Part shown: in pieces, positions 27,081 to 33,816 of the stretch | How positions within the stretch are numbered: the first letter of the stretch is position 1 | Layout of the letters: each line of letters begins with the position of its first letter | Source of the DNA: a bacterium | Lineage (GTDB): Bacteria > Planctomycetota > Planctomycetia > Gemmatales > Gemmataceae | Assembly: GCA_017308215.1 (NCBI GenBank) | Contig: JAFKFQ010000378.1 | Location: 1 to 33,816 of the forward strand | DNA length: 33,816 nucleotides | Direction: 5' to 3' | Notes under the pieces: generated by a model | What the model was told of the DNA's origin: nothing | The model's database searches: none | What the model saw: the letters and a program-made list of their open reading frames with translations, nothing else | Translations under genes and position numbers: made by a program

Positions 27081-29659
27081 GGGGCGTCCTCCGTGACGGT
27101 CGGCCGGGCGGCGGTCTCGGCCCAGGCGCGGTAGGCGGCGTACGGCTCGGTCGTCTGGGCCGGCGCCGGCACCCCGGCCCAGACGCGGTGGCGGGCGGCC
27201 GCGGGCGGGACCGCCCGCGCGGCCGTGGCGTCGCCGAGGCGGGCGGCCGCCGGCAATTCCGTCAGCCACGCGGACCGGAGCCGGGTCTCTAAAGCCGCCC
27301 AGCTCACGTCCGAGTCCTGCGCCATCGCCCGGCGCAGCAAGGCGTCCGCCTCTTGCGCGGCCGCGGCGTCGGCCAACCCAATGAACCGCACGGATGCCTC
27401 AGCCCGCCTCAACCGCCGCGCCGCGGCCGGCTCGCCCCGCGGGACCGGCGGCGGCGGTGTGTCGTCGGTCGCATCCCGCTCGCGCACCGCCGCGTGCAGC
27501 CGGGCGGTGTCCGCGAGGAGGGCGTCCCATGCCTTCGCCCGGTCCGGTCCTCGGAGGGCCGCGCCCGCGAGCCGTACCCGCAGCGCTGCCGCGTTCGCGG
27601 GGGTGGCCTGGCGGTCAGGCGCCGTCAACCGGGTCACGGCCGTGAGGTCACAGGCAGACACGAGCCGAGCGGTCGCGGCCTTGAGCATGGCGACCGCGGG
27701 CGGGGACGCTTCCGAGCCGGTCGCGACCGGGCGGGCGGCATCGGCGACGGCCAGCCACGCGGCCGCCGGGGGGTGGTCGAACTCGGTCATCCCGGCGAAG
27801 GTTTCGCCCAACGCGAGTACCGCATCGTCGAGTGTGACCCGACCGGCCCGCGCGTGCGTGACCCGGGCGCGGGCGGTCCGGTAGGCGTCTGCGGCCCGGT
27901 CGAGCGCCGCGGTCGCCGCGGCGACGTCCGCGGCGGACGAAGCCGTCCACAACCGCCTGGCGGCGGTGCGGAGGTCTTCAGCCCGGGCATGCGAGACATC
28001 GATTTCACATGGCCCGAGGGCGATCAGCTGGCCGAGTTCGTCCTCGGCGCGGAACAGGGCGGCGATCGCGGCGGCCGGGTACACCGCCAGCCGCTGCCGG
28101 CGGAACGATCCGCCTGCCGCGATGGTGGTGAGTACGCGCGTCTCGGCGAGTGGGTTGACCGGGTCCGCGGCCGCGGCCGCCCGGCTCCACCGGGCGACCA
28201 GCTCGGCCGTCGGCGCGGCTGTTTCCACGGCCAGCGCCCAGATGAGCCCGACGGCCGCGGCCCGGTGGGACCGGGCGACCGCGGCCCACGCGGTGAGCGG
28301 CTCCGCGTCCTTCTCGGGCGGTGCCACGAGGAACGCGGCCAGCGCCTTCCCTAACTCGGGAGGCGGGTCGGGCGTGCCGCGCCTGGCGACCGGCAGACGC
28401 GCGGCAACGGCGGGGAGGTCCATCCAGTCCGGCGCCTGCGGCACCCGGGCCGCGGCGAGGTTCCACTCGGCACGGGCCGCCTGCCACACCTCCTCGGCGC
28501 GGGAGGTGGACCCGGTGAACCACCAACGCTCCTCGGCGGCGAGCAGCCCGGCGGTGAGGCGGGCGAACGCCACCGGGTCGCGGCGCGCCCGGTCGCCCGC
28601 GCGGAGTTCGTCGCGCTCGGCCCACGCCGCGCGCAGCCACGACGGGTACGCCGCCGGTGCCCGCCCAGTCAGTTCCGCGCCCGGGTGCCGGGCCAGGACG
28701 AAATCGCCACCCCGCGCCTCGGGCGCGTACAGTGTTGGCGTTTGTCGGCGGCCGTGCGTCAGTCTGGCCCAGCGGTCGACTCGCGCGGCGAGGAAGCCAG
28801 CCAACTCGCCGACCGTCACATCGCCGTCCGGCCGGGTGACGTCGGCGAACCCGTCGGCCGCCCCGCCGAGCCCCTCGGCCAGATAGAACGCGAACGCCGA
28901 GTACCCGACTGGGTCGGCCGGCAGGGCGGTCTCCCCTGCGCCGCACGCGACCAGTACCGGGAAGCCCGGCTGGTTCGCGCGGAGTAGGGCGTGCACCGCG
29001 GTGGAGACATCGTCGTCAAGGGGGCCGCCGAACGGATCAGCCGCCGGCCGGGTGATGTCGAGGAGCAGGAGCGTGTGCGGCACGTCGCGGGCGGCCGCGG
29101 CGCGGAGGACGTCCGCCAGCGGCACCCAGTTCGACGGGTCGTCTGGCGCGGCGTCGGCGGGGAGGACGTAGACGGTACGGCCGCGGATTGTCCCCAGCGC
29201 GGTGAGATGGAGGACGAGCGGTCGGCGGCGGTCCGGCCGCGGCAGCCCGGCCGTTTCCTCCCCACCCAGCCAGCCGAGCAGGCCGCGAAACCGGGCGGCG
29301 CCCTGGAAGCCGAACGCCTTCACCGTCGTGCCGTCGAACCGGTCGGCCAGGAGGTCGGGGTCGTGACCGGCCCACGGGTTCGTCGGCAAGGCCGGGTCGT
29401 CGTACTCGCCGACCGGAAGGGTGACGAACACCAGCGGAGCCGGGCGGCGGGGGAGCGCTGCCAGCCCGACGATGAGCCCTGCGAAGGAAGTCGCCAGCAG
29501 CAGGGTGACGACGAAGACGCGGGCCGGCGACGCCGCCTTGTCGTCGGTGCGCCAAGCCGCCGGGAGTGGGTGAATGTCGCGCCGCGGGGTGTCGTCTGGG
29601 GCGAACGCCGCCGGGGGTGGGGCGAGGGGGGCTTCGGCCGGTGCGGGGGTCTCGGTCAC
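27077..29659 (-). CDS. Membrane-anchored protein with a caspase-like domain lacking catalytic residues
   Basis: An 860-residue protein. The GTG at 29659 overlaps the upstream TGA (GTGA), and the longer in-frame ORF to 29950 is antisense-like noise. A Pro-rich cytoplasmic start is followed by a transmembrane helix (48-69, FVVTLLLATSFAGLIVGLAA). Residues about 77-315 resemble a caspase/metacaspase-like (peptidase C14) fold: the strand RPLVLHLTALGTIRGRTVYV, ADAAPDDPSNWVPLADVL, LLLLDITRP, VLVACGAGETAL, YSAFAFYLAEGLGG, and DGDVTVGELAGFL ending near RQTPTLY. Where active members carry His-Gly and Asp-Ala-Cys, this one has Leu-Gly and Asp-Ile-Thr, so it looks catalytically dead. The remaining about 540 residues are Ala-rich helical repeats of unknown type. 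Stop and next start overlap (ATGA), so all three minus-strand genes are coupled. Confidence 0.7.
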   Translation of the reverse strand: MTETPAPAEAPLAPPPAAFAPDDTPRRDIHPLPAAWRTDDKAASPARVFVVTLLLATSFAGLIVGLAALPRRPAPLVFVTLPVGEYDDPALPTNPWAGHDPDLLADRFDGTTVKAFGFQGAARFRGLLGWLGGEETAGLPRPDRRRPLVLHLTALGTIRGRTVYVLPADAAPDDPSNWVPLADVLRAAAARDVPHTLLLLDITRPAADPFGGPLDDDVSTAVHALLRANQPGFPVLVACGAGETALPADPVGYSAFAFYLAEGLGGAADGFADVTRPDGDVTVGELAGFLAARVDRWARLTHGRRQTPTLYAPEARGGDFVLARHPGAELTGRAPAAYPSWLRAAWAERDELRAGDRARRDPVAFARLTAGLLAAEERWWFTGSTSRAEEVWQAARAEWNLAAARVPQAPDWMDLPAVAARLPVARRGTPDPPPELGKALAAFLVAPPEKDAEPLTAWAAVARSHRAAAVGLIWALAVETAAPTAELVARWSRAAAAADPVNPLAETRVLTTIAAGGSFRRQRLAVYPAAAIAALFRAEDELGQLIALGPCEIDVSHARAEDLRTAARRLWTASSAADVAAATAALDRAADAYRTARARVTHARAGRVTLDDAVLALGETFAGMTEFDHPPAAAWLAVADAARPVATGSEASPPAVAMLKAATARLVSACDLTAVTRLTAPDRQATPANAAALRVRLAGAALRGPDRAKAWDALLADTARLHAAVRERDATDDTPPPPVPRGEPAAARRLRRAEASVRFIGLADAAAAQEADALLRRAMAQDSDVSWAALETRLRSAWLTELPAAARLGDATAARAVPPAAARHRVWAGVPAPAQTTEPYAAYRAWAETAARPTVTEDAP

Positions 29660-32600
29660 GGCCCGACCCTCGACGGCCGCGGCACGTAGTCGTCCGGCCG
29701 ACGGCCGAGTGCCGGCGGAGGTGGGATGAGTCGGACGGCCGCGCCGGGCGGGCTGGTCACCGCGGCCACCCGGAACAGTTCGAGCGAGACACCGGCCCCG
29801 CCGGCGGCCTCCGGCCACGGGCCGAACGCGGCGGTGTAGCCGTTCGCCTTGCGGTAATAGCGGTGCTCGGTCCGCACCCCCGGGGGCGGGGCGGCGAGTC
29901 GGACCTGGATCGGGTCGCCGGCCGCGTACTCGGCCCGCACCACCAGGCACGGTATCGGCCGGTCCGCGCCGGCGAACGTGACCGGTTCGACGGTGACCCG
30001 GTACGCCCGGCCCTCAGCGGTCGCGGTGTGCTCCGACCCGGGAGTGGGGACAGGGACGGTCAGCCGCCCGCTGGGGGCGGGGACGTCGTCCGCCACCCAG
30101 GCGGTGACCGCCAGTTCCTTGAAGTCCGCCTCCGTCGATCCGGGCCATCCTTCGACGGCGATGTCCCATGCTGGGGCGGGGTAGCCGTAGAGCCGCGACA
30201 CGACCGTCTTCGTCTCGCCCCAGCCGACCGGCGGGCCGACGATCGCCGCGGCCACCGGCGGGCCGACGTTCCACCACACCGCGCCGGGCAGGACGTGCCG
30301 CACCACCGGTTCGGGCTCGGCCGCCGGCCGGCGGTGGTGCGGCGGGACGTTCTCGACGAACGCCAGCGCGCCGAACCGCGCCCGCGCGTTCCGGTCCTCG
30401 ACCCCGGTCGCGGGTACCGACAGCACCCAACGGTCGCCCGAGCCGAACACCTTGCGCGCGCGGCCGAAAGCGTCGGCGTGGAGTTCTCGGCGGAGGAGGA
30501 ACGAGTCGCCGGTCCGGACGAGTGACATCGACAGGAAATCGCCCGGGGCGAGGCCGACGGCCGGGAGGCCGCGGGCGGGCGGGGGCAGGTCCGGGTAGCC
30601 GGCCACGCGGGCGGAATAGGTGCCTCCGGTGGGTGCCAGCGGGGGCGACCAGTACAGCGTGTTCGGGTCGAGGGTGCCGTGCAGGAGCGGGTCGCCGCGG
30701 GGCGGAAGGGGCGGGCGGGCGGGCCACCCGCCGACCGGGTACTCGCCGCGCGTGCCCGCGCCGCCGCCCAGCACCAACCGCGGCCACACGGCGGCGACCA
30801 GCTCGCGCCGCAGGGCGTCGGCGTCCTGCGCGTTCACCACCTCGCCGGGGACGTCGAGTGCGGGCAGGTCGGCGAACAGGTCGCGGGCCACCGTCCGGTC
30901 GGCGTCGTTGAGCGCGAACTGCACCACCACCAGCTTGACCCGGGTCGCGGCGAGGGTGTTCTTGAGCATCGCCTTCAGCGCGTCCCGTTCCTCCGGCGGC
31001 ACCCCGGGGCGGCCGCTGTCGTCGGCCCCGTCGGTCAGGACCACCAGCGTCCTCGGGCCGTCCGCCCGGGCGGGGAAGTCGTCCCGCGCCGCGGCCACCA
31101 CCGACTGAATCAGAGGGGTGGTGCCGGACGGTTCGTACCGCCGCAGCCGGGCGATCAGGTCGCGGAGCTTCGCCGTGTCGCCGCCCTGCCAGTCCACCAC
31201 CGCGGGCTCGCCCGGGGCCGGGTACACGACCGCGTCCCAGTCGGGCAGGTTCTTGGCGGAGAACAGCCGGACCCGCAGCGGCGTGCCCTTTGGTAACTCG
31301 GCTAGGGTGGCCTCCAGCGTCTCCAGCAGCCGGTTGAACTTGGACGGGCCGGCCTTCCAGACGTCCTCCGGGCCGGGGAGGCGGAACCCGTTCAGCCCCT
31401 CCTTCATGCTCCCGGAGTAGTCGAGGAGCACGACCACCGGCGGGAGCGGTTGCGTCGGGTCGGCGCGGACCGCGACGGCCGCCGCCGTCGCCCCGGGGCC
31501 GGGGTCGGTAACAACCAGTTCCGCCCGGCGGGTGACGTCCACCGCTTGCGTGGCGTCGGGGCGCTGGCCCCGGAAGTACAGACACGCCCCGGCGGTCGTC
31601 TCGGCCGGCGTCTCGTCCTCGGAGGTGGCTTCGAGCCCGACGGTGACGACCTGCTCGGGCGGCGGCCGCAGGTCGAGTAGCGTCCGCCGGGCGGTCCCCG
31701 GCGCGAGCCGGAGCGGGGCGCGGGATGCGTCCACCCGGGGCACAAGGACCGCCCGCCCCGGCGGCGTCTCGGCCGGAACGTGGAAGGTGAACCCGAGCGT
31801 CCGCCACTGCTCGCTCGTCCACCGGACGCGGTCCCCGTCGCCGGCGGGGCGGAGCTCCAGCGGCCGGGCCGGCGCCCCGGCCGGCGGCGCGCCACGCCGC
31901 AGGGCGGCGGCGTCGGCCCGGAAGAGGCGGGCGACCCGTTGGAAGTACGGCGGGCCGGCCCGCGCAGTCTCGTCGTACCAGTGATCGTTCTCGGCTCGCA
32001 CCGCGAGCGCGTCGAACAGGGCCGCCCACGCTTCCCGCCCCGCGGCCGCGGCCGGCTCCTGAGCCGGGTCGGCCCCCGGGGCGGCCGCAACCCCGAGCCG
32101 GGCGGAGCGGTCGTCCGGCGCGGCGGAGCGGCGGCGGGACTCGGCCGCGGCCGCCTCGGCGTCGCCGCCCGGGTGCCCGACCTCTGCGGCGGCGACGCGG
32201 TCCCACGCGCGCCGGGCCGCGGCACGCGGCTCCGGCCGGTCGGCCCCTGCGGGCGCGGTGCGGGCCGTGCCGGTCGGCTCGGTCAGCAGCTTGTAGGTCG
32301 CCGTCCGGGACGCCACCAGCAGCCGCTCGCGGTCGACCGGTGCGAGGAGCGGGGTGGCGAGGAGTTCCTCCTTCGACACGAGCGCGGTTTGCAGAGCCGC
32401 GTCGGTCTCCTCGCGGACCGCCCGGGCGAACGCCCCTTCCAGTTCTCGGACGCTTGCCCAGACCGCAGCCGCGCCGGCCTTCAACTCGGCCGGCGCGGCA
32501 CCGCGGGCGAGGGCCGCGTCCAGGGCATGAACCTCGCCCCACAACGCAACGAGCCGGTCGGAATCCCGGCCAGCCGTGGCGGCCCAGCGGCCGAGGTACG

Positions 32601-33816
32601 GCAGTTCCGCGAAGGCCGCGTCCCGGACCAGGAAGGCGAACCGGACATCGCCCGCCGTGCCGGCGGCCGCCGCGTACTCCTTCTCCAGTTCCCCGCCGGG
32701 GTGTTTCGGCGCGTCGGTCCCGAACAGCCAGTCCTCGGACTCGCGCCGCCGGGCGTCGGCCGTCTCGACCGTCTTCCAGATGTACGGCCGGACGCGCTCG
32801 CTCAGTGCCGCCGGGGACGGGCGGCCTGCGACCGGCGGCGCGCCCGGGGGCAACAGCCCGAGGGCGGCGCGGTCGCCCTGCGCCCGGAGAGTCAGTGCCG
32901 CCCGCCACGCGACCGGCGGTTCCTGCGGGGGGGTGATGACCTCCCGGTAGAAGCGGTTCACCAGCGCCGCGAGCTGGCGCTCGGAGGGGCGGCCGGCCGG
33001 TCCAGAAACTGGAAGCGGGGCGGTTTCGGACTTGGCCAGAACCCACAAGTCGGTGACCGGGTCGGTCGCAGCCGGGTCGCGGACCGCGTCGAAGGCGAGT
33101 GCTTGGCCGAAGCTCGCGGGGAACGTCCCGCCCTTGCCGAAGACGGGGCCGTAGGGCGCGGCGAGGTCGTCGGCCGCGGCTCGGGCGGCGTCGGCGAGCT
33201 TGCCGGCGACCGCGGGCAGTCCGGCCCGCAGCGCCGCCTCGTGCCGCAGCAGGAGGTGTTCGTACCGCCGCCACGCCCGCGGCGCGTAGGTCGCCGGGTG
33301 CGGGCCGCGCGTCAGTCGGTCGGTGCGTGCGGTCCACAGATCCCGCCACTCCTTCAGGTCGGCGGCCGACGGCGGCGGGGCGGCGTCCCACGCCGGTCGC
33401 TCGTCGTTCGGGCGCGGGCTCACCCGGATGCCATCCGCCCGGGCCTCCCCGTCCGCTCCGAGGGGCAGCAGGAACGGCGTCTGCGGGGTCGGGCGGTTGT
33501 TCCCGCTCCACGCCGCGAGCCGCTTCCGCACGTCGTCGAACAGCTCCCGGGCGGTGACGACGCCGGTCCGCCCCTCGCGCTCGTCGAGGGCCGTCACGAC
33601 CGCGTGGGCGAACGCCGTCGCCCCGAGTTCTTCCGACTCCCACCCGCGCTCCCCGGGGCCGGCCCCGCAGACCACGACCACGCGCCCGTGCCGCCTCACG
33701 GTGTCGTCTAGCCGGTGCAGTTCGGTGGCGAAGTCGTCCCACCGCGCGTCGTGGGCCGGGTCGGGGCGGAACCGGGCCGGGTCGATGAGCAGCACGACCT
33801 GTCCGGCGCCGAGTTC
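29656..33816 (-). CDS. Large VWA-domain protein with an N-terminal caspase-fold fragment, cut by right edge
   Basis: At least 1,386 residues; the frame is open to the right edge, so the N-terminus lies outside. The visible start reads ELGAGQVVLLIDPARF, then VVVVCGAGPGERGWESEELG, AFAHAVVTALDE, VVTARELFDDVRKRLAAW and PTPQTPFLL, the second half of a caspase-like (C14) fold; the Asp-Ala-Cys position is Asp-Pro-Ala, so the catalytic Cys is absent. A long Ala/Arg-rich helical region follows, then a VWA domain (about 30800-31440) with an intact MIDAS set: LDYSGSM at 31404-31424, SGTTPL and LTDGADD. The last 350 residues are beta-rich and Pro-rich, with no family I recognise. No signal peptide or membrane helix is visible in this part. 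It leads a coupled operon (GTGA overlap with the next gene). The VWA domain suggests metal-dependent binding of a protein partner. Confidence 0.75.
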   Translation of the reverse strand, partial: ELGAGQVVLLIDPARFRPDPAHDARWDDFATELHRLDDTVRRHGRVVVVCGAGPGERGWESEELGATAFAHAVVTALDEREGRTGVVTARELFDDVRKRLAAWSGNNRPTPQTPFLLPLGADGEARADGIRVSPRPNDERPAWDAAPPPSAADLKEWRDLWTARTDRLTRGPHPATYAPRAWRRYEHLLLRHEAALRAGLPAVAGKLADAARAAADDLAAPYGPVFGKGGTFPASFGQALAFDAVRDPAATDPVTDLWVLAKSETAPLPVSGPAGRPSERQLAALVNRFYREVITPPQEPPVAWRAALTLRAQGDRAALGLLPPGAPPVAGRPSPAALSERVRPYIWKTVETADARRRESEDWLFGTDAPKHPGGELEKEYAAAAGTAGDVRFAFLVRDAAFAELPYLGRWAATAGRDSDRLVALWGEVHALDAALARGAAPAELKAGAAAVWASVRELEGAFARAVREETDAALQTALVSKEELLATPLLAPVDRERLLVASRTATYKLLTEPTGTARTAPAGADRPEPRAAARRAWDRVAAAEVGHPGGDAEAAAAESRRRSAAPDDRSARLGVAAAPGADPAQEPAAAAGREAWAALFDALAVRAENDHWYDETARAGPPYFQRVARLFRADAAALRRGAPPAGAPARPLELRPAGDGDRVRWTSEQWRTLGFTFHVPAETPPGRAVLVPRVDASRAPLRLAPGTARRTLLDLRPPPEQVVTVGLEATSEDETPAETTAGACLYFRGQRPDATQAVDVTRRAELVVTDPGPGATAAAVAVRADPTQPLPPVVVLLDYSGSMKEGLNGFRLPGPEDVWKAGPSKFNRLLETLEATLAELPKGTPLRVRLFSAKNLPDWDAVVYPAPGEPAVVDWQGGDTAKLRDLIARLRRYEPSGTTPLIQSVVAAARDDFPARADGPRTLVVLTDGADDSGRPGVPPEERDALKAMLKNTLAATRVKLVVVQFALNDADRTVARDLFADLPALDVPGEVVNAQDADALRRELVAAVWPRLVLGGGAGTRGEYPVGGWPARPPLPPRGDPLLHGTLDPNTLYWSPPLAPTGGTYSARVAGYPDLPPPARGLPAVGLAPGDFLSMSLVRTGDSFLLRRELHADAFGRARKVFGSGDRWVLSVPATGVEDRNARARFGALAFVENVPPHHRRPAAEPEPVVRHVLPGAVWWNVGPPVAAAIVGPPVGWGETKTVVSRLYGYPAPAWDIAVEGWPGSTEADFKELAVTAWVADDVPAPSGRLTVPVPTPGSEHTATAEGRAYRVTVEPVTFAGADRPIPCLVVRAEYAAGDPIQVRLAAPPPGVRTEHRYYRKANGYTAAFGPWPEAAGGAGVSLELFRVAAVTSPPGAAVRLIPPPPALGRRPDDYVPRPSRVGP

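Noticed and set aside
30014-33742. 1,242-codon minus-strand ORF overlapping the VWA gene in another frame
   Set aside because: Arg/Gly/Pro-rich out-of-frame translation; the VWA MIDAS motifs lie in the frame of 29656-33816.

Overview
The window is very GC-rich DNA, estimated near 70% G+C by eye, and looks like a planctomycete chromosome, most probably a Gemmataceae relative. The clues are a BBP7-family outer-membrane protein, a giant beta-repeat surface protein that opens with the LEDR-x-x-P N-terminal signature common in that group and ends in FG-GAP repeats, an ABC-substrate-binding/PAS histidine kinase paired with a NarL-type regulator, and a transmembrane Ser/Thr kinase. The taxonomy is inferred from gene content only; no rRNA gene or tRNA was seen.

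Left part (1-8603). A minus-strand carbon-metabolism pair comes first: phosphoglucomutase followed by phosphoketolase, which runs off the left edge. A small unrecognised ORF lies just upstream of them and looks truncated and frameshifted. Across a divergent intergenic region carrying inverted repeats, a sensor kinase and its response regulator read on the plus strand. The kinase is split by a frameshift in front of its ATPase domain. After a 383-bp spacer come a BBP7 outer-membrane barrel and a HEAT-like lipoprotein gene whose signal-peptide codons are cut from the body by an in-frame TAG.

Middle (8613-18308). Two large minus-strand envelope genes follow: a 2,285-residue beta-repeat/FG-GAP surface protein, and upstream of it a TonB-dependent receptor with a 14-bp palindrome in its leader.

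Right part (18425-33816). A membrane-anchored Ser/Thr kinase is divergent from a plus-strand cluster tssK-tssL-tssM-like. This is the baseplate/membrane module of a type VI secretion-like machine, but its TssM is half length and its GTPase motifs are degenerate. A tightly coupled minus-strand operon converges on it from beyond the right edge. It encodes a protein with a partial caspase-fold domain and a VWA domain, then a transmembrane protein with a caspase-like domain lacking both catalytic residues, then a secreted or anchored Pro-rich protein ending in a carboxypeptidase-regulatory-like domain. No sheath, tube, spike or ClpV gene is visible. This kinase/TssKLM/pseudo-caspase/VWA neighbourhood is the most interesting part of the window.
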